DNA of 64,000 nt, taken from contig NZ_STGI01000003.1 in NCBI RefSeq assembly GCF_004804275.1, positions 62,001-126,000 on the forward strand, in the 5' to 3' direction. The notes beneath the pieces were generated by a model. The model saw nothing but the letters and a program-made list of their open reading frames with translations, made no database searches and had not been told where the DNA came from. The translations under genes and the position numbers were made by a program. Position 1 is the first letter of the stretch. Each line of letters begins with the position of its first letter. Below are positions 25,827 to 35,733 of the stretch, one piece after another. Source of the stretch: Herbaspirillum sp. ST 5-3 (lineage in GTDB: Bacteria; Pseudomonadota; Gammaproteobacteria; Burkholderiales; Burkholderiaceae_D).

Positions 25827-26184
25827 GATCATCCGATAGCACGAAGACGAGGTCAGTCTGACTGTCGCCGGTTGTGCTCGTCCAGCCAAAATCAGAAGAT
25901 TTTGGCTGAGCTTTCGGGACTAGGTAAGCGGGTCCCTTCGCGAGGGCATCACGAATTGTGATGTTTGCAGGAGCATGGCGACATGACGTGAGCCGTTACG
26001 CCGGTGGGAATAGGCCGCGACAACCGTTCGACTGGCGTTCATTGGTCAATCGAGCCGACAGGAACCTTGCAAATGCGCAAATTGCCTTTGTGTGGCATGC
26101 ACAATCACCGGCCGACAACGGCAGTTTCGAAGCCGGCTGGCTTTCATCGTTCCTGCACTTACCGGATAGTAATTTGTCGGGAAT
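25827..26184. other. Leader region of the traI operon
   Basis: About 360 bases without a recognised gene. It contains the direct and inverted runs around 25886-25912 (CAAAATC-AGAA-GATTTTG, a short hairpin). Nothing else is certain. Confidence 0.3.
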
Positions 26185-26481
26185 TCAGGACGACTGCGAT
26201 ACGCTGATTTTTGCGATCGCCAGCACTTCCCGAATGCCGGCAAGCCATTGCAGCGCAAACTTCACACGGGTCTGGCAGCCGCTGCAACGGATGCAGACGC
26301 AGTCGGGAAAGCAATCCAGCGCGCCGGATTCGCCGCCGCTGGTCTCGGTGGTCAAATGCAGCGAGGTGCCCCATTCGTCGTGCTTCCCCGGCGCTAGGTG
26401 GTCGAGCGTTCGGTCGCATGGCAGGAGAAATGTCGATGACTGTGGAAGAACTGCGAGCGCAAGCGTGAAACCAACGTACAG
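26185..26481 (-). CDS. Possible Cys-rich small protein without an ATG start
   Basis: A minus-strand frame of about 98 codons. It begins LYVGFTLALAVLPQSSTFLL, then reads PCDRTLDHLAPGKHDEWGTS, has LDCFPDCVCIRCSGCQTRVK in the middle and ends LAIAKISVSQSS. The cluster C-x3-C-x-C-x2-C-x2-C looks like a zinc or metal site and the composition is protein-like, unlike the other frames here. No ATG opens it; CTG at 26481 or a start lost by mutation are the options. It lies between the traI leader and the metal-efflux genes. Unrecognised, and possibly a decayed gene. Confidence 0.3.
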   Translation of the reverse strand: MYVGFTLALAVLPQSSTFLLPCDRTLDHLAPGKHDEWGTSLHLTTETSGGESGALDCFPDCVCIRCSGCQTRVKFALQWLAGIREVLAIAKISVSQSS

Positions 26482-26617
26482 TTTGGGACGCTTGTTTTCA
26501 TGGCGTTGTTATTGCGATGACACTGAACGGGCTCTCCACTGGAATGTCGATAGCGACTTCCAGGCATCACCTGCGTTGCAACCGGGCCGCTCGCGCTTCC
26601 AGCCCCGTCTTTCCGGG

Positions 26618-27121
26618 CTAGGGCAATACTAAGGTGACCGACTTCTCAATGGGCGGATAGCAAACACCCAATTTCTCATGGCATCCCTGATACGACGCGA
26701 AGAGGGTGATGTTTTTTCCCTTCGCCGCGTTATCCAACGTAATCGTAATAGGCACATTCTTCTTAAACACCTCGGTGCGGCCGAAAATCTGGTCTGTTTT
26801 CATCTCTCCGACAGGGAGTTTCACGTTGTTGATTCGAATTCCTGCGGTGTCCTTTACGGAGAACTTAATCCGTTCCTTGTAGACGTAGTATCCATTCGCA
26901 GGAGTAAGGTCGACTGCCAGCAAGTTGGTGGTCTTAGCCACGGCTTTCATCTTGAAAGCCACGTCAGGCTCAACTAGCTCATCTTCCTTTGTGTTGGAAA
27001 ACAGGCCTTTTACTTTGTCTGACAGTCCGGAGGGCGAGGATTGCTGCGCCATCACCGGGCAGGTCAGGGATAGACTCAATGCTGCAAGCAGCCAGCCAGC
27101 CAGTGCTTTCTTGCTTCTCAT
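26618..27121 (-). CDS. DsbD N-terminal-domain-like periplasmic protein
   Basis: 167 residues: a signal peptide (MRSKKALAGWLLAALSLSLT), then the immunoglobulin-like DsbD-alpha fold (NGYYVYKERIKFSVKDTAGI, LFASYQGCHEKLGVCYPPIE). The pair C-x5-C in YQGCHEKLGVCYPP corresponds to the redox-active Cys pair of DsbD-alpha. The transmembrane and C-terminal domains of DsbD are absent, so it would depend on a separate electron donor. It is the last gene of the RND operon (55 bp after its neighbour), which suggests a role in keeping metal-binding cysteines reduced. Start at 27121 behind GAGG. Confidence 0.8.
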   Translation of the reverse strand: MRSKKALAGWLLAALSLSLTCPVMAQQSSPSGLSDKVKGLFSNTKEDELVEPDVAFKMKAVAKTTNLLAVDLTPANGYYVYKERIKFSVKDTAGIRINNVKLPVGEMKTDQIFGRTEVFKKNVPITITLDNAAKGKNITLFASYQGCHEKLGVCYPPIEKSVTLVLP

Positions 27122-27187
27122 GACAACCTCATTCATTTGTTCGCGGTTCCGATGGCGAGCACATACCGTACTCCCCTCCCAAGCTGA

Positions 27188-27562
27188 TTACTTCATTGCA
27201 AACCTTATGTTCACCGCTTGCTTGTCAGCAAACGTAACAGCCGCAATGGCTTTGGCACCTTTCTCCAACTTCGCACTTTCTCGCGCGACCAGGATATTGT
27301 CGCCAGCTGGTTCGAGCGCCACTTCACTCTTGTCGGCGCCGTTCAGGACCGTCAGCTTGCCCGTAGCGCCAGCCGTTGCGACCGGTTTTCCATGATCTTC
27401 CACATAAATGGTGGCTTTACCGTCCTTATTGACGAGCTCGAAGCTGATGTCGTTGCTTGCGGACTGAACGACGCCGCCGTGTTTCGGCTTGTCGCCATGT
27501 GCATACGCGCCCGTTGCTGCTACTGATGCTGCTATTGCCACGAGGGTCAGAAGTTTTTTCAT
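27188..27562 (-). CDS. Small periplasmic protein of the RND efflux operon
   Basis: 124 residues with a signal peptide (MKKLLTLVAIAASVAATGAYA) followed at once by a His-rich start (HGDKPKHGGVVQSA), then a beta-rich domain (FELVNKDGKATIYVEDHGKP). Proteins of this type occur next to heavy-metal RND pumps; the N-terminal HGD/KHGG motif may bind metal. It has no enzyme motif. 57 bp downstream of the RND permease gene. Confidence 0.7.
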   Translation of the reverse strand: MKKLLTLVAIAASVAATGAYAHGDKPKHGGVVQSASNDISFELVNKDGKATIYVEDHGKPVATAGATGKLTVLNGADKSEVALEPAGDNILVARESAKLEKGAKAIAAVTFADKQAVNIRFAMK

Positions 27563-27618
27563 TGCTTTCTCCGTATAGGCAGCGGCTCTGTACTGGGCTC
27601 CGCTGCATCAGCCCGTTC

Positions 27619-30600
27619 TTAATATGCTTCCTGCGACTTTCCTGCCACGATGGCTTCCAGCGGCTTGCGCCCGACCAGCCAGAAAATCAGCGGGGTCAGC
27701 AGCGAGTCGAGAATCGTCGAGCTGACCAGCCCGCCGAAAATCACCACGGCGACCGGGTGCAGGATTTCCTTGCCCGGTGCGTCAGCTGCAAGAAGCAGCG
27801 GCACGAGTGCAAACGCAGCAACCAGAGCGGTCATCAGCACAGGCGTCAACCGCTCGAGCGAGCCACGCACAATCATCTTTGTGCCAAAGACTTCGCCTTC
27901 GAATTTGCACAGGTTGATGTAATGGCTGACTTTCAGGATGCCGTTACGTGTGGCGATGCCGGTCAGGGTGATGAAGCCAACCATCGAAGCGACCGACAGC
28001 GAGACGCCGGCAACCCACATCGCGATGACGCTGCCAATGAGCGCAAATGGGATGTTCCCCATGATGACCAAAGCCAGTGCACCGGACCTGTAGCGCGAAT
28101 AGAGCACCAGGAAAATCATGACCAGCGAGACCAGCGACAAGCCGCTAATCAGCTTCGTTGCCTGTTCCTGTGCCTGAAACTGTCCCTCGATACTGACAAA
28201 GTAGCTATTTGGCAGAGATGTAGCGGTGATGGCTTTCCGGATATCCCCAATGATGCGGGACATGTCGGAGCCATCCGTGTTGGCGTACACGACAATCCGC
28301 CGGCGACCGTTTTCCCGCCCGATTTGGTTGGGGCCGTCGCCTTCTTCGACAGTAGCGATGGTGGACAACGGAATCCGGCCCGACGGGCTGTCGAGCATTA
28401 TGCGAGCCAGGTCCTGAGGGGAACGGCTGGCATCCGGGAGACGAACCATCAAGTCGAATCTGCGTGCGCCATCCACAACCTGAGTGACCCGGTCACCATC
28501 TGACAGCGTTTCGAGTGTTTTCAGCACCTGGCCGGGAGCCAATCCGTACTGCGCCGCTTTCCGGTAATCGATTCTGACCTTCACCTGCGGAATGAGCACT
28601 TGCCTCTCAATGGACAAATCGACCAGCCCCGGCACGCCTGTCAGCTTGCCGCGCAAACCTTCGGCCAATCCACGCAGCGTATCGAGATCATCGCCGTAGA
28701 TTTTCAAGGCGATTTGCGCCCGCACACCCGACAGCAGGTGGTCGAGCCGATGGGAGATGGGCTGGCCGATGGCAATCGACGCGGGAATGACGGCCAACCG
28801 GCTGCGCAAGTCCGCCATCACGTCCTCGCGGCTCCGTTTGGAACGCTTCAGGTCGATGTCGATTTCCGATGAATGGACGCCTTCCGCGTGTTCATCCAGT
28901 TCCGCGCGGCCGGTGCGACGCCCGACCTTGACCACTTCCGGCACTTCCTTCATCAGCGTTTCCGCCAGTGCTCCCATTCGGTTGGCTTCGGCAAGCGACG
29001 TGCCCGGGGTGAATGTCATCCCCATCACCAGCGAACCCTCGTTAAATGAAGGCAGGAAGGCGCGCGGGAAAAATGGCACGCTCGCGGCAGCAGCAACGAC
29101 TGCCAATACCGCAATAGCGAGGATGCCCTTCGCGCGAGGAAAAGACCATTCGAGAATGCACGCATCCCATGCCTTCAGGCGTCGAACCAGGGGGCTGTCA
29201 CCATGACCGAGCTGCTTCATCTGCGGCAGCAGGTAATACGCCAGGACCGGCGTAACCGTCATGGACACCAGCATCGACGCCAGAATGGAGACGATATAGG
29301 CAATACCCAAGGGGGCGAACAGGCGGCCTTCGATGCCGGGCAGCGCAAATAGCGGGACGAAGACCAATACGACGATAACGGTCGCGTACACGATGCCAGA
29401 CCGTACTTCGACGGATGCGCGCCAGATAACTTCCATCACCGACGGCGCATTTTCTCCGCTGCCTCGTTGTTTCAGGCGGCGCAGGATGTTTTCCACATCG
29501 ACAACAGCATCGTCGACGAGTTCGCCAATGGCGATAGCAAGTCCACCGAGCGTCATGACATTAATGGACTGGCCCAGCAGGTGAAAGGCGACGGCCGTCA
29601 CGGCGAGCGACAGCGGTATCGCAATAAGCGAAATTGCCGTCGTACGAAAGTTCATCAGGAATGCGAACAGCACGATCGCGACCAGAATCGCGCCATCCCG
29701 CAACGCCTCGGTGACGTTGTCGATGGAAGCCTCGATGAAATCCGCCTGGCGGAACAGCACTTCAGGCGCGGACAGGCCGGCTGGGACGCTTTGCTTGAGT
29801 TCCTTCAGTGCGCGTTCAATCTCTCGCGTGAGTTTCACCGTATCGGCAGTCGGCTGCTTTTGCACGCTCACAATCACCGCAGGCTTGCCATTCATGCCGG
29901 CGTCGCCACGTTTGAATGACGGCGCATAGCGAACCGACGCGACCTGCTCAAGCAGGATAGGCGAGCCGTTGCGGAAAGCGACAGCCAAGTCCTTGACGTC
30001 CTCTAACCGATTCGTGCGGCCGAGGTTGCGAATCAGATACTCACGGCTGTTCAAGTCAATGAAACCGCCACTGGTATTGCTGGCGAATCCCTGCAACGAG
30101 GAAGCAATCTGGTCCAGGGTGACATTAAACTGCGCCATGCGTGCCGTATCCGGTTCCACTCGGAGCTGCCGAACATCGCCGCCAATAGGGATGACCTGTG
30201 ACACACCCGGAATGGACAGAAGCCGAGGGCGAAGCACGAAGTCGGCGTATTCCCTCGCTTGCATCGGCGTGGCTTTTGATGCATCGATGGGTAAGGCAAT
30301 CAACATGATTTCGCCCATGATGGAGGACACCGGCCCCATGATGGGCGTAATGCCACCAGGGAGTTGGTCTTTCACCAGTGTGAGCCGCTCGGAGACCAGT
30401 TGCCGGTTCCTGTAGATGTCGGTGCCCCAGTCGAACTCGGCATATACAATCGAGAGGCCGACACCAGACACCGACCGCACCCGGGTGACTCCCGGCATTC
30501 CGTTCAGCGCCGTCTCGAGCGGGAACGACACCAGCTGTTCGACCTCTTCCGGCGCCATGCCGCCTGCCTCGGTCAGAACAGTTACCAAGGGTTTGTTCAG

Positions 30601-30723
30601 GTCCGGGAAGACGTCGACTGGTGTACGCGTTGCCGTCAGCGCCCCATACACAATCAGCAGCAATGCCACCGCCAAGGCAAAAAGCCGGTTGGCCAGGCTG
30701 AAACGAACTATCCAGTTAAACAT
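27619..30723 (-). CDS. Heavy-metal efflux RND permease (CzcA/CusA family)
   Basis: 1034 residues, the full length for HME-RND pumps, with twelve membrane helices in two sets (helix 1 [20 protein letters not shown]) and two large periplasmic loops. Helix 4 carries [20 protein letters not shown]. The acidic residues of the proton relay are there, but the pattern GxxxDDAVxDVEN is neither the classical CzcA (DFGxxxDGAVxxxEN) nor the CusA (DxGxxxDAAxxxxEN) form, so I do not name the metal. It works with the adaptor and outer-membrane channel encoded just upstream. Confidence 0.9.
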   Translation of the reverse strand: MFNWIVRFSLANRLFALAVALLLIVYGALTATRTPVDVFPDLNKPLVTVLTEAGGMAPEEVEQLVSFPLETALNGMPGVTRVRSVSGVGLSIVYAEFDWGTDIYRNRQLVSERLTLVKDQLPGGITPIMGPVSSIMGEIMLIALPIDASKATPMQAREYADFVLRPRLLSIPGVSQVIPIGGDVRQLRVEPDTARMAQFNVTLDQIASSLQGFASNTSGGFIDLNSREYLIRNLGRTNRLEDVKDLAVAFRNGSPILLEQVASVRYAPSFKRGDAGMNGKPAVIVSVQKQPTADTVKLTREIERALKELKQSVPAGLSAPEVLFRQADFIEASIDNVTEALRDGAILVAIVLFAFLMNFRTTAISLIAIPLSLAVTAVAFHLLGQSINVMTLGGLAIAIGELVDDAVVDVENILRRLKQRGSGENAPSVMEVIWRASVEVRSGIVYATVIVVLVFVPLFALPGIEGRLFAPLGIAYIVSILASMLVSMTVTPVLAYYLLPQMKQLGHGDSPLVRRLKAWDACILEWSFPRAKGILAIAVLAVVAAAASVPFFPRAFLPSFNEGSLVMGMTFTPGTSLAEANRMGALAETLMKEVPEVVKVGRRTGRAELDEHAEGVHSSEIDIDLKRSKRSREDVMADLRSRLAVIPASIAIGQPISHRLDHLLSGVRAQIALKIYGDDLDTLRGLAEGLRGKLTGVPGLVDLSIERQVLIPQVKVRIDYRKAAQYGLAPGQVLKTLETLSDGDRVTQVVDGARRFDLMVRLPDASRSPQDLARIMLDSPSGRIPLSTIATVEEGDGPNQIGRENGRRRIVVYANTDGSDMSRIIGDIRKAITATSLPNSYFVSIEGQFQAQEQATKLISGLSLVSLVMIFLVLYSRYRSGALALVIMGNIPFALIGSVIAMWVAGVSLSVASMVGFITLTGIATRNGILKVSHYINLCKFEGEVFGTKMIVRGSLERLTPVLMTALVAAFALVPLLLAADAPGKEILHPVAVVIFGGLVSSTILDSLLTPLIFWLVGRKPLEAIVAGKSQEAY

Positions 30724-30733
30724 GGTCCGTCTC

Positions 30734-31855
30734 CTACCGAATCTGATTAATCAGCGCCGCACCGGAGACGACCACACGGCTTTCGGGAGCAAGGCCTTTG
30801 ACGACCACAATCGTTTTCGCGTCAAGCTGCTTGTACTCAACGGGCCGCGGAATAAAGCGTTCGGCGCTCACCTTCGTCCAGACGATGGTTTCGTTGGCGG
30901 GGTTGCGAACCAAAGCCTCTGCGGGCAAGGCAATGCCCTTCATCTTGTCGTTCAGCTTCGCCAACACTGTGACTGGCTGACCGATGGCAATCGCCGTATT
31001 GCGTAGATTTGCGCGGAAATTCAACGGCAACGAGCCGTCACGCAGACTACGGCCGCCACCCAACAGGCTCAGGTCAGCACCTGGCACGTTGGCGAGACTC
31101 GCACTCTCAACCCGAGTGGCAAGTGACGGGTCTGTCGTGAGTGCTTCGACGATCATCCTGTTCGGGTCAACGATTTCAAAAAGCACGTCACGCGCCTCGA
31201 CAATCTGTCCGCTTAACACGCTGGCTGTCGCGATAATCCCCGATGCTGATGCAATGATGGATTCGCTCCCACCAACGCTGCTTGCGACCGCGCGTTCGCG
31301 ACCGGACAGACTCGCCAGCTCCGCACGAGCGGCCTCGATTTCTTTTTGCGGCACCGCTCCTTCCAACGCCTCAAGTCGCTTTACGCGCTGTTCGGCGAGC
31401 TTTCGGTTAGCGCGGATATCGGCCAGCTGCGCCTGCTGATTCCCCAATTCAACGGCGCTGGCAACGGGCCGTACCTGCGCCAGCACCTGGCCTTTTTCCA
31501 CTCGCTGCCCTGCGACCGGCAAACCTTTCGGCCCCGGCTCTATGCGTCCGGTAAAAGGCGCTTGCACTCGACCACCCGCATTCGGGTCAATGCCGACGCG
31601 GCCGTTCAGTTCCACGGTGAATGGATGTTCGTCTTCCTTTGCCAACAAGGTTCGAATTGCCATCCGGCGTTGTGCCAGCTTGGGCACATTGACGCTCCCG
31701 TCCGGCAGGCGAGCCAAGCCGCTCGCACTAACTGCCGGTGCAGGTTCATCCGAATGGGGTTCATCTCCATGGGCGCTTGCTTCGATCGAAAAAGTCAGCG
31801 ACAGAAGACCAGCGGCGATGAAAGGAATGATTGAGTAAGAAAATTTGTTAAACAT
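30734..31855 (-). CDS. RND periplasmic adaptor (CzcB/CusB type)
   Basis: 373 residues: a signal-anchor ([20 protein letters not shown]), a His-rich stretch ([13 protein letters not shown]), a barrel-sandwich lipoyl domain ([33 protein letters not shown]), a helical hairpin (~150-230) and a beta-barrel with [12 protein letters not shown] at the end. The start ATG at 31855 overlaps the upstream stop (TAATG). It connects the permease to the TolC-like channel and may bind metal itself. Confidence 0.88.
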   Translation of the reverse strand: MFNKFSYSIIPFIAAGLLSLTFSIEASAHGDEPHSDEPAPAVSASGLARLPDGSVNVPKLAQRRMAIRTLLAKEDEHPFTVELNGRVGIDPNAGGRVQAPFTGRIEPGPKGLPVAGQRVEKGQVLAQVRPVASAVELGNQQAQLADIRANRKLAEQRVKRLEALEGAVPQKEIEAARAELASLSGRERAVASSVGGSESIIASASGIIATASVLSGQIVEARDVLFEIVDPNRMIVEALTTDPSLATRVESASLANVPGADLSLLGGGRSLRDGSLPLNFRANLRNTAIAIGQPVTVLAKLNDKMKGIALPAEALVRNPANETIVWTKVSAERFIPRPVEYKQLDAKTIVVVKGLAPESRVVVSGAALINQIR

Positions 31856-32403
31856 TATTTTTTCCCCATCGATGTTTTGGGGCGGCGAATCTTCGCAGCC
31901 AGTACGAATGCGAGCAGCGCGGCCAGCAATCCGGCACCAGTCCATGCCCATGGAAAGCGCGAATGATTGTCTGCATGCGCTTCGTCTCGGACCTCCAGCG
32001 CTCCTTCGAGAAGGTCGCTCTCATTCGCCGTTGTCAGGGTAAAGACCAATGGATGCTTGCCCGGCTTGGCGAGCGCCTCCAACATTTGCTTGTCATCGAC
32101 CGAATAATCGCCATAGTCAGAGTGAAATTTGGCCTGTGCTTTCAGTCCGTTCGATTCGACTTCCAGCTTCCCGCCGAGGACAGGCTCGTTGGTTTCATAG
32201 CGGTCAATCAGGATGGACAGCTCGCCCTTATGCAACTGGCCGACAAGCTCGAACGATTCGGTGGACGCTTCAATACGAGGTGTCGCTCCGGCCTGCACTT
32301 GCGGTGCAGTCGCGTCTTCATGGCTGTGGTCGCCATCGGGACCGTGTGCGAACGCTGCGGACACGGCAGCAAAGTAAATCAGGATGATTTTCAAGATGTT
32401 CAT
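31855..32403 (-). CDS. Accessory exported protein of the RND operon, C-terminally anchored
   Basis: 182 residues: a signal peptide (MNILKIILIYFAAVSAAFAH), a His/Asp-rich N-terminus (GPDGDHSHEDA), a beta-sandwich middle (LSILIDRYETNEPVLGGKLE), and one C-terminal membrane helix (WAWTGAGLLAALLAFVLAAK) before a basic tail. It is coupled to both neighbours by overlapping stop and start codons. The type is seen in HME-RND operons of betaproteobacteria; its role is not known, and metal capture at the membrane face is a guess. Confidence 0.7.
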   Translation of the reverse strand: MNILKIILIYFAAVSAAFAHGPDGDHSHEDATAPQVQAGATPRIEASTESFELVGQLHKGELSILIDRYETNEPVLGGKLEVESNGLKAQAKFHSDYGDYSVDDKQMLEALAKPGKHPLVFTLTTANESDLLEGALEVRDEAHADNHSRFPWAWTGAGLLAALLAFVLAAKIRRPKTSMGKK

Positions 32404-33614
32404 GGAATGATTCCTAAGGCTTGATTCAGACGCGCATGGGCAAGACCCAAAGCGACACGCTGTTGACGCTCGGCGGTTGCTGCCTCGTGGAGCAGTGTCT
32501 GTGCACGTAACAGGTCAACTAATCCGCGCTCGCCGAGGCGAAACGCTTTATCGGTGAGCTGAAAGTGCTCGCGTGCCATGGCCAGACGCGATGAAGCCGC
32601 CTCTAACGACTGCTGAGATGCTGCGACTTGATGGCGTGCAACGTTGATGTCGGCGGCTATTAATGCTTCTGCCTGGGTGGCTTCGGCTGTCGCTGTTTCA
32701 ATCTGCGTGCGCGCTGCTGCCTCTAACGGGCGGTTTCTGGCGTTGGTCCCGATTGGAATCTGCACCGCAAGGATTACGCTGGATAACGGCGAACTAGTTG
32801 CGTCCCGTTCTCTCCGCATGGCCACACCTAAGGTCGGCGGATCGTTGCGGGTTTTATTGACGACGTTCAGTGATGCCTGCGCAGCTTGTACGCCGGCACG
32901 GGCGGCCAACAGTCGAGGATGCGGGTCCGGGACGGTAGTCGCGATTGGCTCAGGTTCAGGCGTCGGTGCATCCGAAAGCCCAGTCAACGCGGTGTAACGC
33001 GACAGTGCTTCCTGTACCTTTACTTGCGCGTCGAGTACCGCTGCCTTGGCGGCTAGAGCCTCTTGCTGCGCGAGTAAGGCGTCTGTCCGCGCCATGTCAC
33101 CAACTTTGACCCGACGCATCACCTCATCAGCAGTAGCTTCAAGATGGTGCTGATGTTCAACCGCCTCAGCCAGCGCTTCCTTGGCTGACGCAACAGCCCA
33201 AAATCGGTCACGCACCTCTCCAGCAAGACTGAGCATGGCGTTGGCCAGTTGTGCGTCCAATTCTTGAGCACTTGCCTCGGCTTGGCCCTGACGAGCGGAT
33301 TTTTGCGCAGGTAGCCAAATTGGGGCAGAGAGCGAAACCTCGTCTTCCCGTACGCCAGTTCGGTCAGTCCACCGGTCGCTTCGCTGTGACAGGCCAATAG
33401 TTGGCGAGCCTGCAATCCAGGATTGCGCGGCTTCACGACCAGCCGCTGTTTCGTCTTGTCGAGCCACCAAGGTCCGCGCCTGCGGGGACCTTTGCCACGC
33501 CGCCTCGACAGCCGTATGCAGGCTGGTCGGGGCGACCTGTGACTGCGCTATCGGCGCGATGAGCGCCAGGGCAGTCACCATACAAAGATGATGTATTAAT
33601 AAATGCGCACGCAT
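32400..33614 (-). CDS. TolC-family outer-membrane channel (CzcC/CusC type)
   Basis: 404 residues: a signal peptide (HLCMVTALALIAPIAQSQ), then long helical repeats typical of outer membrane efflux proteins (AREHFQLTDKAFRLGERGLV, LLRAQTLLHEAATAERQQ). It lacks the lipobox Cys of CusC-type lipoproteins. It is the first gene of the pump operon, in the order C-accessory-B-A-periplasmic-DsbD-alpha. Confidence 0.87.
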   Translation of the reverse strand: MRAHLLIHHLCMVTALALIAPIAQSQVAPTSLHTAVEAAWQRSPQARTLVARQDETAAGREAAQSWIAGSPTIGLSQRSDRWTDRTGVREDEVSLSAPIWLPAQKSARQGQAEASAQELDAQLANAMLSLAGEVRDRFWAVASAKEALAEAVEHQHHLEATADEVMRRVKVGDMARTDALLAQQEALAAKAAVLDAQVKVQEALSRYTALTGLSDAPTPEPEPIATTVPDPHPRLLAARAGVQAAQASLNVVNKTRNDPPTLGVAMRRERDATSSPLSSVILAVQIPIGTNARNRPLEAAARTQIETATAEATQAEALIAADINVARHQVAASQQSLEAASSRLAMAREHFQLTDKAFRLGERGLVDLLRAQTLLHEAATAERQQRVALGLAHARLNQALGIIP

Positions 33615-33738
33615 GCAATCTCCATTCGAATTTCGGAAAGAATGGCCGAAGGCAGCTGCACGCCGCGGCAGTTAAGCCGCGCGGATGCTCGGTGAGGCTA
33701 TTTCTAGCTCGAAAAGATGCAGAAGTGCCCTCGGCGGA

Positions 33739-34095
33739 TTAACCGAGGGATGACGGAGGGCGCTGGAGGCTATCCGGGAAGTGGTCGGGAATGTAGTGGC
33801 GATGCTCGGTCTGTTCGACCTTGACAGGGGCGATGGCAACCAGCGGCGCAATATCGGGCATCACTGCAAGGCAATGATGTGATGCGGAGTGTTCTGCGAA
33901 ATGCTTGGCGGAGTCGGTCGACTTATCGTAATGCATCGCGCCATGGTCATCGTCGTGGTGATGACTTGCTCCGACCAGATGCGCGACCTCATGTGCAACA
34001 TCAAACGCATTTCCGCCCGACGGCAACTCGACCTGCAGAGCAAAGCTATGCAAGGGCAAGAAGAACATCAGGAGAATGCAAACAAGGCGCCGCAC
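33739..34095 (-). CDS. His-rich exported CzcI-like protein
   Basis: 118 residues: a signal peptide (MRRLVCILLMFFLPLHSFAL), then a metal-rich middle (HEVAHLVGASHHHDDDHGAM, AEHSASHHCLAVMPD) with at least 14 His, and a Pro-rich end. It sits upstream of the RND operon in the position of czcI, whose product is thought to buffer metal or modulate induction. The 125-bp gap to the TolC-like gene means it may have its own transcript. Confidence 0.72.
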   Translation of the reverse strand: MRRLVCILLMFFLPLHSFALQVELPSGGNAFDVAHEVAHLVGASHHHDDDHGAMHYDKSTDSAKHFAEHSASHHCLAVMPDIAPLVAIAPVKVEQTEHRHYIPDHFPDSLQRPPSSLG

Positions 34096-34291
34096 GTTTC
34101 AATCGCAATAGATACACGAAGAATAGATTATACCAGTTCAGTTTCCTACGCTAGTTCACTTATTCAATGAATATAAACATCCGTATTTATACGTATCCTG
34201 TCACAAAATTCTCTGGTCCTTCCCTTGGTGGGAAGGCTTAGCCTTGTCAATGTGACCTTGAACGTTTTAATTTCTGCATCGCTTTAATCGG

Positions 34292-34420
34292 ATGAATCGC
34301 ATCGTCAAGGCATTGCTGCTTTGGCTCTTGAAAGCCTCCCTGCCTATTCGTGGTCGGGCGGCTATCGATACGTCTTTGCGATTCGATTCACCGTGGTACT
34401 CCGATCTTAGTCGCACATAA
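34292..34420 (+). pseudogene. Truncated signal-peptide ORF of a metal-locus small protein
   Basis: A 42-codon + strand frame starts MNRIVKALLLWLLKASLPIR, a signal peptide of the kind found on small exported proteins of betaproteobacterial metal loci. It then turns into an unlikely sequence and stops at 34418. The mature part seems lost by frameshift or deletion. Divergent from the CzcI-like gene. Confidence 0.35.
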
Positions 34421-34428
34421 CGCAATGT

Positions 34429-35061
34429 TTAACTCTTAGCGGCACCTGCTGCGTCATCAGCAATGAATGCGGCTAACAGACCGAAATCAGTTGGAGATAT
34501 CTGCGGCGTAGAATGCGGCGAAAACGTCGTCTGCACACGTTTGTCGGATGGGTAGCGCTTCAGCAGTTTGCAGAAGGGGCAGCCGTGTTCGCAGGAAGTG
34601 GATTCGCCGAACGCGGCCAGATATTGCGAATGGCAAACCCTGCACACGTTCAGTGAAAAATGCTGTGCTTGTTGCGCCCATATTCCTTTCGAGTGGCAGA
34701 CCAGATCGAAGGCACGGTCGAAGCTGATGCGCGGCGGATGCGAGCATTGCTCGCGGTAGGTTTTATATGCGCCGACCAACGCCTCTGCAGGGCCATAACC
34801 CAGGGCTGACATCCGCTCGAAAATCGAGCAGAAAATCGACGCTTCCACTTTCTCGATGAGATTGGCCTGGTGAAACCACTCGGGAGAAGCCGGCGGCCGG
34901 CCGCGCGGCGCAGAATGTTCGTCGACAAAAAACAGCCGGACCAGTTCGTGGTGGCCGAGCCCTGTGATGTACATGATGGTCTTGATGCGCGCGCCGAGTT
35001 CGGCGCAAGTCTTTGCAAGCGACAAGGATTTGATATGGCGGTCGGCGTACGAGGTTTCCAT
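34429..35061 (-). CDS. flhC: FlhC-like transcriptional activator subunit
   Basis: 210 residues (chromosomal FlhC about 190). The helical N-terminal region is followed by the zinc site: VCRVCHSQYLA and SCEHGCPFCKLL supply four Cys, as in FlhC. FlhD4C2 normally turns on flagellar class II genes. The location between ICE genes, the high AT of the flanks, and the known FlhCD relatives SetCD of SXT and AcaCD of IncC plasmids, which switch on conjugation, suggest an element-borne activator rather than the host's motility regulator. It follows flhD after 15 bp. Confidence 0.82.
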   Translation of the reverse strand: METSYADRHIKSLSLAKTCAELGARIKTIMYITGLGHHELVRLFFVDEHSAPRGRPPASPEWFHQANLIEKVEASIFCSIFERMSALGYGPAEALVGAYKTYREQCSHPPRISFDRAFDLVCHSKGIWAQQAQHFSLNVCRVCHSQYLAAFGESTSCEHGCPFCKLLKRYPSDKRVQTTFSPHSTPQISPTDFGLLAAFIADDAAGAAKS

Positions 35062-35076
35062 TTGGCCTCCTTTTGA

Positions 35077-35412
35077 TTACGTGCGAGCGCTAGCCCGTCT
35101 GTCGGCAGGCGGCGTGAGGCCGGATTCCGGTTCAGGGACGTGTACCGTGGATAACGGACGCAGTAATCCGGGCGGCGTTTCCAGCAGCTGCATGAGATCC
35201 TGACGCAGCGTGAAAACGCTTTCGTGGCCGAGATTGGCAACGAAGGATTGGATTTTTTCCGGGGGAATTTCGGTGAGCTTGGAAGCGTGTTCGACTGGGA
35301 GCTTGAACTTATAACAGGCAGAAATAGGGTCTTTCCGGATACTTGATTGAATTGCTAATAGAAAACTTAAGTTAAGCAGTTGAACATCTGAAAACTGCAC
35401 TGCATTTGGCAT
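35077..35412 (-). CDS. flhD: FlhD-like transcriptional activator subunit
   Basis: 111 residues starting MPNAVQFSDVQLLNLSFLLA, the usual FlhD dimerisation part (LNLSFLLAIQSSIRKDP), followed by the helical FVANLGHESVFTLRQDLMQL. A ~25-residue C-terminal extension ends RRASART. It partners with the adjacent FlhC. Its expression upstream is likely set by the 320-bp region 35413-35733. Confidence 0.82.
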   Translation of the reverse strand: MPNAVQFSDVQLLNLSFLLAIQSSIRKDPISACYKFKLPVEHASKLTEIPPEKIQSFVANLGHESVFTLRQDLMQLLETPPGLLRPLSTVHVPEPESGLTPPADRRASART

Positions 35413-35733
35413 GGTGATTCTCCAGGTAAGCCACTTGGTATTCGGGCAGGGTGTTCGCAATGGGTCATGATCTCGATTAAGTTTTCTTATTAAGCAGGGC
35501 TCCATTCGTGACGGTTAGTAAAATATCTTCCGGGAATGATGCAAAATTGATAACTATCAAACAAGGGATGGAATCTTGCCTCTAATGCCATATATATGGG
35601 ACAAGTTTGTGGAACTTTTGACACTAAGGAGCATCGTTTCGCGATGAAATGATGCGCACAGCACGGGCAGGGACGTGCCGACAAACAGTCCGGCACGTCC
35701 ATCTCTCATCGGGGCATGGGTGAATCGCCAGGC
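35413..35733. other. Regulatory region upstream of flhDC
   Basis: A 320-bp, AT-richer stretch with no gene. It contains TTTGATAGTTATCAATTTTG (35545-35564 region), with the imperfect dyad TGATAGTTATCA, and CCATATATATGG at 35587-35598, a perfect 12-bp palindrome. Possible operator sites for the element's regulators. Confidence 0.4.

Noticed and set aside
25958-26632. A 224-codon + strand open frame
   Set aside because: Composition is unlike a protein and it lies opposite a more plausible Cys-rich minus frame and the end of the DsbD-alpha gene.
27457-28503. A 348-codon + strand frame opposite the RND permease
   Set aside because: Permease frame has all expected helices and residues; the antisense frame has none.
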